The notes under the pieces are model-generated. The model did no database searches. It was not told the DNA's origin and saw nothing but the letters and a program-made list of their open reading frames with translations. 64,000 nt of DNA, taken from assembly GCA_963575745.1 (NCBI GenBank), contig CAUYUJ010015839.1, forward strand, positions 181,001 to 245,000, read 5' to 3'. Below, piece by piece: positions 33,055-42,137 of this stretch (the first letter of the stretch is position 1; each line of letters starts with the position of its first letter). The DNA comes from Prorocentrum cordatum. Lineage: Eukaryota > Sar > Dinophyceae > Prorocentrales > Prorocentraceae. The translations under genes and the position numbers were made by a program.

Positions 33055-34180
33055 ATGCCGGGCGGCCGCGGCGGCGGGCGCGGGCGAGCTGCCGGCAGGG
33101 TGTCGCCCGGCAGCCGGCAGGTGGACCCAGCGGTGCTCCCAGGGCCACGGGAGCCATGCTGGGGCTGTCAGTGCGGGCGCGCGGAAAACTGGGCCTGCCG
33201 CGTGCGCTGCCAGCGCTGCGACCGGGCTGCGCCGCAGCGGATCGCCAACGCTGTGCGGGCGGCGGCGAAGGAGTGGCAGACCGCGCGCGGACGGCGAAGC
33301 CGGACGCGCCGCGTGGCCAGCAGCGCCGTGTCGGCGGCGGGGCGGCTGGGGCGGCTGGGGCGGCCTCGTACGCGGAAGCCGTGAAACGCTTGCTGCCCCG
33401 CCTGGTGGCGCTGCAGCGCTTGGCGGTGTTCCCATGCAGCCGCCCCCGGTAGGGTGATCGCAGCAGGACCCGCCTGCCGCCGACCTGAGTCCTGCGCAGC
33501 GGGGGCTCAGGTACTGGCGCGATCGCCGGACGGCCGCCCAGCGCCATGGGGCAGCGGCGGACTTGGCGGAATGCGACCGCCAGCTCCAGGCCTTGGAGCA
33601 TGCTGCTCAGGCCTCGCGCCCGTGGGCAGTCCGGGTGCAGGCTGCCGCGGACTCGCAGCGGGCGGCGACGGCCAAGCTACAAACGGTCCGCGAGGACCTG
33701 GCGGAAGCCCAGCGTGCGGTCGCGCACTTCGAGGCCGAGGCGGCCAAGGCGGAGTTGGTCTTGCAGCAGGCCGACGCCGCGCTGCTGGCCGTTCAAGCGG
33801 AGGCGGCTTCGGCCCGTGCACCGCCGGCAGCGGCGGACCTGTCCGAGGCCGGCGTCGCGGCGGCTTTCGACGCCCTCTCAGCTGCCACCTCGGTGCTGCA
33901 GCAGCGTGGAGGCGGCGTCGGAGGCGGCGGCGACGCCGCGGCGCTCGTCGAGCAGCTTCGCGCGCTGGCCGCCCCACCGGCGCATGGGGCCGCCGCGGAG
34001 GCTCATGCCGCTGGTGCGGCGGGGGCCCAGGGAGGCGCCGCCGCCTCCGCGCCTGCCGCCGCCGGCATCGCTGGCGCCCCGCAGGTCCTGGCCCCCCGCC
34101 GCCGCCGGGAAGCGCTGCGCTGCCAGAGAGCGCAGCCGCTGGTGTTGCGCAGCGCGGCGACGCGCCCAGATCGCGGCGCG
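33055..34180 (+). pseudogene. LINE ORF1 (zinc-finger and coiled-coil protein), frameshifted
   Basis: The first part (33,055-33,384) begins at the first ATG after the SL. It carries W36-G-C38-x-C40-x4-N45-x6-C52-x2-C55, close to a RanBP2-type zinc finger, followed by RCDRAAPQRI. Two frame changes later (near 33,340 and 33,460) a second frame runs from about 33,479 (DLSPAQRGLRYWRDRR) through an alanine-rich coiled coil with heptad leucines (LAECDRQLQALEHAAQ, AKAELVLQQADAALLAVQAE). ORF1 proteins of LINEs usually bind the element RNA and often use coiled coils to oligomerise. That role is inferred from position and architecture. Downstream of about 34,180 the coding signal fades into alanine/proline-rich frames. 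Confidence 0.6.
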
Positions 34181-35198
34181 AGGTGGCAGGCGCCCGCCAC
34201 GCTGCAGAGGCCAGGCGGCAGGTCACGCTCCAGCAATGCGTGGACCGCCAGCGGCCTGCCTCCACGCCGCCCTCCCCAATCAGGCGGGGGGCGGCACGCG
34301 CTTGAGCGCAATTTGCGACGCTGCTGCTGCTGGGGGCTTTGGTGGCGACCCGTGGGGTTCGCCCACCCGCCCTCAAGGGGCCGCTGGCCGCGCTGCTGCT
34401 GGAGGCGCCGCCGGGGGCCTGGAGGGCTCGCCCGCTTCCCTCGCGGGGGCCGCCTGCGACGCCGCTGCTGGGGTCGCTGGAGGCGGCTCCTGCGTGGGCG
34501 ACTTCGTCCGCGCAGCTGGCGCCTCCGTGCGAACCAGCACGCCGGGGGCGGCCGCGGGCGGCTGGGGCGTGCTGGGCGCTTCCGCCAGGGGCGCCGCCGC
34601 GGGCGGCGCGGGGGGCGCGCTGGGCCCCCCCGCCAAGGGCCCCGCCGCGGGCCGCCCTGAGCCGGCGCCGGGGAGGCTGGCAGCAGAGGGTGCGGCGTCA
34701 CGATCGGCTACGGCATGTTCTGCTTCTACGCGGGCTGCCACCCGGGTCAAGCGGCGTCAGATGTAGCAACTAGCGTCCCCGGCGCGCGCGGGCGGAAGGA
34801 CTGTGGGCCGAATCCCACAGAGGTTGAAGCTGTCGCCGATCCTAGCCCTTCCCCTGCGGCCACCGGCCGCGCCGCTGTTGCTGAGCCTGGGGGCGCCTCC
34901 GGGCGAGGCCCGGAGGGCTCGCCCGCCTCTCTCGCGGGGGCTGCCTGCGGCGCTGCTGCTGGGGTCGCTGGAGGCGGCTCGGCTGGGGGCGCCGCTCTGT
35001 GGGAAGACGACCCGGGGCTCCATCTTCCCACCCCCCCTGGCGCCGCTGGCCACATTGCTGCTGCTGCCGCTGCTGCTGCTGGGGGCGTCGCTCGGGGCGG
35101 CACGCGGAGCAATGCCGCGGCTCGATGGCGGGGCTGGCCGCGGCGCTGCATCCGCGTAAGCGAAGCTCGGCACCCTGGGCCGGGCAGCGCGCGCGTCC

Positions 35199-36500
35199 TC
35201 GTGGCTGACTAACGCCACGAGCTGGCGCGCCAGCTGGCGCGGGCTGCTGGCGGCCGGGGCCGACGCGCATTGCATCCAGGAGGCGCGCGTGCCCGGCGGC
35301 GAGGGCGCAGCTGCCGCCGTGGTCGCAGAAGCTCGGCGCCGCGGACTCCGCCTGCAGCTCGGGGCCGCTGACGAGGGCACCCATCTGCTGGCCTTCGCGC
35401 ATAAGGAGGGCCTGCACGGCCTCCGCGCCGTGGAGATGGTCGGCCTGGCCCCAGATCAAGCCTGCCGGTTGCAGAATGCGGCCCTCCACCTGGGGGGCGA
35501 GCGGGCGCTGCACATCGTGCAGGATTATGGCCGCGCTGATGGCGCTGCCGGAGTGGAGCAAAACGAAGCGTTGCTCTTCGCCGCGGTGGCCTGGCTCCGC
35601 TCGCTTGGAGACGTGCCGGCGCTCCTGGTGGGAGATTTCAACCTCGTGCTCCACGAGACCATCGTGGAGCCCGGCCATGGCTGGCTGGCAGGACATCTTG
35701 GCCGCAGCCGGGCCGACGTGCCCGCCGAGCTCGGGCCGCCCGTCCCGGATCGACCACGTGCTCGCCAACGGGGCTGCGGCTGAACACGCGGCGTCTGCTG
35801 GCCTGCGCTGGGACCTTGGGTTGGCGACGCATGCAGCGCTGGAGGTGGAGCTGGCGGTCGAGCCGCCCGAGCACGCAGCAATGCGGGGGAAGCCAATGCC
35901 CCTCTGCGGGCCTGCCTCGGACGGCTGGCCAAACGCCCGGCGGGAAATTACTAACGAGGTGGTCCGGGAGCACGGGGCGGCCTTCCAGGATTGCATCCGC
36001 GACGGTCACCTAGCAGCTGCTTGGGGGGCGCTGGAGGCCGCCATGTGCCGATGGCTTAGCTGTCGTCAGGGTCACCTTCAGCCGCTGGCGCGCCGATATG
36101 CCAGCGCGAGGTGGCAGGCCAGCCGGCCCCGGGCCAGCGGCGCGGCTGGCGAGGCGAGCGACGCGGCCGCGGGTGCTGCGCTGCTCCGGCTCCGGCGCCT
36201 CCGCCCCATGCAGCACGCCGCGCGGCGCTGGGCCTGGGCTGCCGGCCTGCGCTGGCGGTGGCTGCGGCTCTCTGCAGAGATGAGCCGGTCGGGAGTCCTT
36301 GGGTGGTGGACCCGGAGCGCCTCGCAGTTGCGCCGGGCCTCCTCGACCGCTGCCTTGAGAGGGCGGCGGCGGACCACCAGGCGGCGCAGCAGGCTGCCCG
36401 CGAGCGACGCCGCACCTCTTGGCAGAGTGGGCTCGGCAGGCGATGGAGAATGGAGAAGGGCGCCTGCGCCGCTGGATCCGCGCTGACAGCGCCCTGGCTG
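35199..36500 (+). pseudogene. LINE ORF2: endonuclease (EEP) domain, frameshifted
   Basis: The frame starting WLTNATSWRASW contains the landmarks of LINE apurinic-type endonucleases in the right order: CIQEARVPGG (the QE metal-binding Glu), LLVGDFNLVLHE (the GDFN box) and, after a frame change near 35,690, PSRIDHVLANG and LATHAALEVEL. The usual SDH ending appears as ATHAALE, a likely loss. The linker to the reverse transcriptase is arginine/alanine-rich. The enzyme would nick target DNA to prime reverse transcription; with at least one frameshift this copy should be inactive. Confidence 0.7.
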
Positions 36501-36559
36501 CCGCCCTCGCGCCTGCCCCGTGCGAAGACGACGGGGGCGCAGCTGACGCGAGGCACCGA

Positions 36560-38400
36560 GGTCGGCGGTGGTGTCGATCGCTCCGCGGGAGACGCTGCCG
36601 CTCAGCTCAGGTACTTCAAGCACCGCTGGCGGGCGCTATGGCAGCGGCGAGTCCCAGCGACGCCCGACATCGAGCACTGGCTGGTCGAGCTCGACTCTCT
36701 GCCAGCATGTCCGGAGAGAGCGCCGGCGACGGCCGACCTAGTCCGCTCAATCCTCACGAGGATGGCGAAGCGCAAAGCACCGGGCCTCGAGAGCTGGACC
36801 GTGGCCGAGCTTCGCCTGCTTCCCCCGGAGCTCCTGGGTTGGGTCGCGGAGCTCTTCGAAGCTGCGGGGCGGGCGGGCCGCTGGCCAGACGAGCTCTGCC
36901 AGCCACGGGGGCCTGCTGCTGCCCAGGGCGGGCGACGGTGGGCCCATGGATCGTCGACCGATTTGGTTGCTCCCGTTGCTGTGCCGCGTCTGGGCGGCAG
37001 GCCGGTCGCAGCTGTTTGCGCGTCGGCGATTGGCCTGGGGCGACGGCGACGGCAGCGTCGGGTCCGAGGAGACCGCGCGGGACCTCGCTCTTGACTCGGA
37101 GGCTGCGGAGGCGGCTGGGGAGGCCATTTGCGGAGGAGCTTTGGACTGGAGGAAAGCTACCGACCACGTCGGCCTGCCGATCCTGGAGCAGGCGCTCACT
37201 CGCGCGGGCGTGCCAGCATGGCTGCGCACTGCGCGCCCCGCTGCTTGCCACCTACCGGGCGCCTCGCCGGCTCCGCGTTGAGGGCGCTCTTGGCCGACCG
37301 TGGGTGCCGACCAGTGGGATCCTGCCTGGCTGCGCGCTGGCCGTCTTCGTGCTGAGCGCGCCGCGTCTACGCTGATGGTCACGCTCTGCGGGCCCGCGGG
37401 GACCCCGACGAGACAGCGGAAGCCGTCGCCGAAGCCTTGCGGATCACTCGCGCCTACGAGTCAGACTTCGACTGGCGGCTCCACGAGGTGAAGAGCAATC
37501 AGTTCGCCAACAGCGCTTCGGTGCGACGGTGGTTCCAGAACGAAATGCCATCAATCTCAGTGGGGACCGAGGTCCGCGACCTCGGGGTCGTCGCGGTCGC
37601 GGGGAGGCGTCGCAAGCACCCCGTGTCCTCCGCGCGGGCGCAGCTGGCTCGCGGCCGCTTTGCGCGCCTGCGCCGCCTGCCAGTGCCCTTCCGGCGGCGG
37701 TGCCTGATGGGGGCTGCCGCCGGCACGGCTGCCGGCACCTGCGGGTCGTCCTGCGCTCGCCCCGCCGCCAGGGACCTCGAGCAGCTCCGCTGGGCTGCCA
37801 AGGGATCCACCGGCCATGGGTCACGCGCGGCGGCTGAGATCACGTTCGGCGTCCTCAGCCCCACATGGCGCCTAGGCCCCAAGGCGGCCGCTTCCATTGC
37901 GCCCGTGCTGCAGGCTGCGCAGGCGCTCCGGGCAGGACAGCTCGACCTCGCGTCGTGGCGAAACGCGGCTGCCGCGGTCAACGCCGGCGCTGCGCGCGCC
38001 GTTGGGCCGGTGGCCGCCGCCTTGCGCAGCCTGCGCGAGCTCGGGCTAGGCCACGACGCGGGGCGCTGGGTCGGGGTGCCTGCGGCGCCGCACGGGCGGC
38101 GCCCAGCTGAGCAGTCGAGGCGCGCCACAGAGCGAGTGGTCATCGCGGCGCGGCGTCGGGCCGAGTGCCGCAAGGTGGCAGCGCGTCGGCCGTGCTTCGC
38201 CCACCTGGCCCAAGGGATGGGCCACGCGACGCCTGCTCTCGGCCTCGGCCGCGCCGAGGAGGGGCGCGCCGCCCGCGCGGGGATTGGCCGAGTCCCGGCC
38301 GGGCCAACCCGCGCTCGAGCGGGGGCGCCCCGCGCCGGCTGGCCCCCCCAGCACGCCCGGCGGCCCCGGGGGCGCTCCCGGAGGCGCTCCTGGCAACCCC
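36560..38400 (+). pseudogene. LINE ORF2: reverse transcriptase domain, frameshifted, YADG
   Basis: RT landmarks are spread over three frames: LRYFKHRWRALWQRR and KRKAPGLESWTVAELRLLP (36.6-36.85 kb); MDRRPIWLLPLLCRVW and ALDWRKATDHVGLP, the motif-A region with its Asp (36,946-37,175); TSGILPGCALAVFVLS, motif B (about 37,310-37,360); and RVYADGHALRARG, motif C (from 37,362). Then follows NQFANSASVRRWFQNE and EVRDLGVVAVAGRRR, a typical post-RT thumb-like stretch. In motif C the second catalytic Asp of the usual YADD is Gly (37,377-37,379). The frameshifts and YADG mark a dead copy. Confidence 0.75.
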
Positions 38401-38678
38401 CTTAAGTTGCGCCCCCTGCATGGCGCGCCCCCTGGCGGCCCCCCAGCAGCTCCGGCGGCCGCCGCGCCAGCGGCCCCCCGCTCGGCCCCGGCCGCGCCGA
38501 GGAGGGGCGCGCCGCCCGCGCGGAGATTGGCGGAGCCCCGGCCCAACTCGGCCAACCCGCGCTCGAGCGGGGGCGCCCCGCGCCAACTGGCCGCCCCAGC
38601 ACGCCCGGCGGCCCCGGGGGCGCTCCCAGCGGCCCCAGCGCTGGCGCCTGAGGCTGCTTCGGCTCTGCGCCGCGTCAT

Positions 38679-38978
38679 GTGCGGCAGCATCGTGACCGAG
38701 GCCGCTGCGGCGAAATGGATGGGCAACGCCCGCGCTGGGGACTAGCTCGCGAAGACCACGAACGTCGCCTCTGGCTGTGCCCGGCGTGGGAAGGCCCGCG
38801 GCGCGCCGCGCTTGCCGCGGCGCCACGGTCGGAGACCCTGCCGAGCGACGCCGGTGCCTTGAGGCAGCTGCTGCCCGCCGGAGTCGCGCTGACGGGGTTT
38901 CTAGCGCTGTCGCCGCTCCTCGCTGCCCTCGCGGAGGCCGCCGGGAGCGTGGGCCCGCAGCTCCCGCCCCAGGCATAG
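38679..38978 (+). pseudogene. LINE ORF2 C-terminal region
   Basis: An open frame ending at the TAG near 38,978 reads GLAREDHERRLWLCPAWEGPRR. This resembles the H/C-rich tail (HxxWxCPAW) found at the end of ORF2 in related LINEs. The cysteine pair normally preceding it is not clear, suggesting decay. It follows a GC-rich stretch with a duplicated block of about 160 bp (38,237 and 38,478). Confidence 0.55.
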
Positions 38979-39064
38979 CTGACCCCCGAGGCGCCCCGCC
39001 GCACGGTGCGGAGCGATGGGGCAGGCCTTCACCCCGCTGACCCGCTGCTCGCGCGAGCAGCATG

Positions 39065-39077
39065 CTTCGCTGAGCGG
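39065..39077 (+). repeat. 13-bp terminal-like repeat, left (partner at 55,516-55,528)
   Basis: CTTCGCTGAGCGG is the exact reverse complement of 55,516-55,528. TACTTATA follows inward at 39,089-39,096 and, inverted, at 55,505-55,512. They could be ends of one element of about 16.4 kb or the 3' ends of two oppositely oriented retroelements. Confidence 0.55.
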
Positions 39078-39178
39078 TTCGACTTAGCTACTTATACTTT
39101 GGCTTACATGCAAATGCAATCGACTTATCTTGAATTGAAACACAAACGGTTTAATGCCAGTTTGATAACTGATTCACA

Positions 39179-39223
<45 letters not shown>

Positions 39224-39290
39224 ATATAAGTCACATATAAGTCAAAGCTAAGTGAAAGCTAAGTGAAAGCTAAGCCAAATCGAAAATCCA
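39179..39290. repeat. (AT)n with AAGCTAAGTGA repeats
   Basis: About 40 bp of TATATA, then AAGTCAAAGCTAAGTGAAAGC twice. The left neighbour 39,080-39,108 reads the complement of this word, so the AT-run is the centre of a loose palindrome. Similar AAGTCAAAGCTAAGT words lie at 55,230-55,290. Confidence 0.6.
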
Positions 39291-39402
39291 AATGACATTA
39301 CAAAAATCGGCACCCTTTTTTGCAAGCTATACATCGGCAAAGATCCTGCGAGGGTGCGATCCGAGTGAGGGGCGCACAGGCAGGAACCCCACCTCCACTT
39401 CT

Positions 39403-39422
39403 TCCGCATCGTTTCGCTCAAG
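39403..39422 (+). other. Possible spliced-leader relic
   Basis: TCCGCATCGTTTCGCTCAAG matches the two ends of the SL (TCCG and CTCAAG) with a diverged, slightly shortened middle. It lies about 98 nt upstream of the transposase-like ATG. Weak on its own. Confidence 0.35.
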
Positions 39423-39519
39423 CGGTTGGCTCGCCACTGCTGGTTTTCACGCACACCGTTGGCTCGCCACCGCCACCGATGCCGTACTCGCCGCGATTTC
39501 AGCACGCCGTTGCCCAAAC

Positions 39520-41675
39520 ATGGTTGTCGACGATTCTTCAAAGAAACGCAGGCTCATGCTTTCGCAAGTTGCGCCTACCTTGTCATTGAACAAATTGCAA
39601 CAAATAGCCAGAGAATGTGGAGTGGATGGCTCCGAACAGGACATGCGCAGAGTATTGAATCAAGAGCTGAACGTGCACGCGCCATTCGGCCAACTTTTGC
39701 CCGTTATCGATATTGACCTTGCCGAAAGAGAGCGCTACCCAACGTTATGCTGCAACCCGTTGGCGTTGCTTTATTGTTTGTGTGGCAACACAAATGGAGG
39801 TTCAGGGGGTATTCTGTTTTCAGATATGCTTGAGAGATGTTGCAACGGAACAATTTCAATAGTTTGTACACTGACAAGCTGCAAGCTGCCAACCCGCTCA
39901 ATCCCGACCAGGCGAAAGAGCTTCAAGCTGTCTATTTACGCGCTGCTGCGAAACCCGACGACGATGCCCCGCCCCCTGGAGGAAACTCAAAAACACCACA
40001 GAGAAGCATCACCAACTCACACGCTGCGAACCCACGGCCGCCTTGATTCCAGGGCCGCGGACTGGACCATCAGAGAGCTCCCGAGGTGGGTGAGATGTCG
40101 CGACGAGGGTTGGTGGGCATTGTGTTTCTTCCCTTTTGAACACCAGGAGAAAGTGTCGGCTGGACTCAGTGGCCTCGCGAAACAACTTCTGAAACGCACT
40201 TTCTTCAACCAAAAAACTTGCAACCTTGAGGCGGTGATCTTGCTCCCCAACAGCCGCGGTGGGCGCACAGAATAAAGGGGAAGATTCTCTTGCGCGGTGC
40301 AAGATGAGGAGGCGCACAAAAACTTTTGGTCGGTTAAAGGTGCAAGCGGATTCAAGGCTTGCATCTGCTGCAGGAACGTGGTTCGGACGCCGAGGTATAA
40401 AATAGAAGGATCTGAATATGCCAAGCATCTCCAGGACGCTGTCCCATCAGATTTCGTTTTGCACACGCCAGATTCATTCGAACACATGGTCGATGAACTC
40501 AAGAGAGCGAAGCCGCTGCTGGCCCCGGGCCGATTCGCTGAGAAAGAGAAAGTTTGCGGTGTGAATTTCAACGAGGATTCGATTTTGCATGACCCCCTTC
40601 TCAGGAAATGGCTAAACCCAGTGAAACACACCTACTGGGATTGGATGCACTGTTTGGTGGCATCAGGAGGAGTGTGCCAACTTGAGGTCAACGCTTTCTG
40701 CGTGAAGCTCCTATCGGAGCCGCATTGCATAGACTTGGGCTCGTTGGACGTATTCCAGCAATCGATTTTGTGGCCGAATGGATCGCTGCCGGAAGAATTT
40801 GTCATGATCGCGTTCTGCGCAATGGGGAGTGTCTGAAAGCATGGGCAGGCGAGACTATCTTCGCCGTTCACGCGCTGGTGAAATTCTCCGAGCTGGTGTT
40901 AGTTCCGAGCGGGACGCTGCTGGAGGAGGTGCGTTGTTTGCGCCTGATTTCCAAAATATTGGATATGCTATCGACCCCCGCGTGCGCTATCAGTAACACT
41001 AGAGACATGGAGGCTATCTTGACTGAGCACCATAAACTCATCAAAGATCTGTATGGTGTATCGTATGTGAAGCCGAAGCTGCACTATGGACACCATATTC
41101 CCAGCAATATCGATGACGTCGGCGACGTCCTGTCTTGCTTCTCCACCGAACGCAAACACAAGTATGCGAAGGTCATCGGGCGACACACGTATGGCGAACA
41201 TTGGGAACACCAGGTTATGAAACGACAAGTGTTGGACATCCTTTCGCGCTTCGATGGTGGACTTAGGCCTGAATGGTTAGCAGGCCAGGTGGCTCACGAT
41301 AACCATTCTGCGCTGTTGATACAGCAGGCGCACGGCATCACTGACAGTTTGGGATCGGTCCAATCATCAACTAAGATGGTGACTGAAATTGGGGAACTGC
41401 GCCAGAACATGCATATACTGGTTTCAACAACTCTCGGACACCGGCTGGGGAAATTGTCTAATTTCGTTTGTGGGCGCCCGACGTTATCGAACCGATATTT
41501 GCATTGTGTTATGTGGGTGCCACTATTATCGGGCCCGGGCGGCCTCTGGACCCCGAGTGCCACCGAGAAATTGCGCAGTGCGACGCGCCAGGTGGCGCGG
41601 GCCATCCCCGCCGCCAGATGCCGCGACGGGGTCGAGCCGATTGTGCCGCAACTCCCAGGCTTGAACATCGCATGA
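39520..41675 (+). pseudogene. DDE-transposase-like gene, frameshifted
   Basis: The coding signal starts at ATG 39,520 (VVDDSSKKRRLM). It passes through QLLPVIDIDLAERERYPTLC, NPLNPDQAKELQAVYL (another frame) and ELPRWVRCRDEGWWALCFFP. It then continues with DEEAHKNFWSVKGASGFKAC with a CxxC-like CICC, THTYWDWMHCLVASGG, KAWAGETIFAVHALVKFSEL, VKPKLHYGHHIPSN and LSCFSTERKHKYAKV. The W-D-W-M-H box and the KPKLH...H...ERKHK block sit where CACTA/KDZ-type transposases carry their second Asp and their Glu (inference from motif order). I recall a repeated family of this kind in dinoflagellates. Frame changes fall near 39,840, 40,040, 40,262, 40,300 and 40,803, with an in-frame TAA at 40,273, so this copy is dead unless the breaks are sequence errors. 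Confidence 0.65.
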
Positions 41676-42113
41676 GCGTTTTCGAAGGGTTTGACCCAGG
41701 TGCCGAAGCAAAACCAAACATCACATCAACACCATTTGCCATCCACATCCTCATGATCATCATCGTCAACCCCCTCGGCATGCATACTTGCCGCTGCGAT
41801 TGGGGGTTGGCTCGCCACCCCTCGCCGCCCTTATCGTACTCAGCATGTGTTGTTCGTGTTGGTGATGGCTCGCCACTCCGACCTCCTCTGCCTCGTCTTA
41901 TTCTCCTGCATCCTCCTCCTCGCAAATGCCCCTTCTCTCTGACAGTTGCGCATGGGCATGGAAATCCGCGCCCCACTTTGAGCGGGGAGAAGGTTGGGAT
42001 TGTCGGAGGGAAGATGGATGGGAGTAGAAGGACGGGTTGGGGTTGCGAACGATGGGTGGGGCAGGGGGTGCGGGGGAAGGAGGGGGTTGGGGGGTGGGGG
42101 GCATGACGGCTCC
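41676..42113. other. Intergenic spacer
   Basis: Contains two GGCTCGCCAC words (41,812 and 41,867) also found near other genes of this segment, then a G-rich stretch (41,980-42,105). Confidence 0.4.
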
Positions 42114-42136
42114 TCCGATAGCCGTTTTTGGTCAAG
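42114..42136 (+). other. Spliced-leader relic at the KH-like gene
   Basis: TCCG-A-TAGCC, G, TTTTT, GG-TCAAG aligns to the full SL with two single-base insertions, one substitution and one deletion. One base separates it from the ATG at 42,138. It marks this gene as a likely reinserted copy of a trans-spliced mRNA. Confidence 0.65.
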
Positions 42137-42137
42137 C

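Larger units (their letters stand above)
32952..39060 (+). mobile_element. LINE-type (non-LTR) retrotransposon with a 5' spliced leader, degenerate
   Basis: A GC-rich block of about 6.1 kb, compositionally unlike the sequence on both sides. It begins exactly with the dinoflagellate SL. In order it holds an ORF1 (zinc-finger-like and coiled-coil), an AP-endonuclease-like domain, a reverse transcriptase and a C-terminal region with an HERRLWLCPAWE motif. Coding is broken by at least six frame changes, and the RT active-site box reads YADG. Internal duplications lie at 34.41/34.90 kb (about 490 bp apart) and 38.24/38.48 kb (about 240 bp apart). The 3' boundary is placed where GC-rich sequence gives way to AT-rich sequence. 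No poly(A) tail or target-site duplication was identified. Confidence 0.8.
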
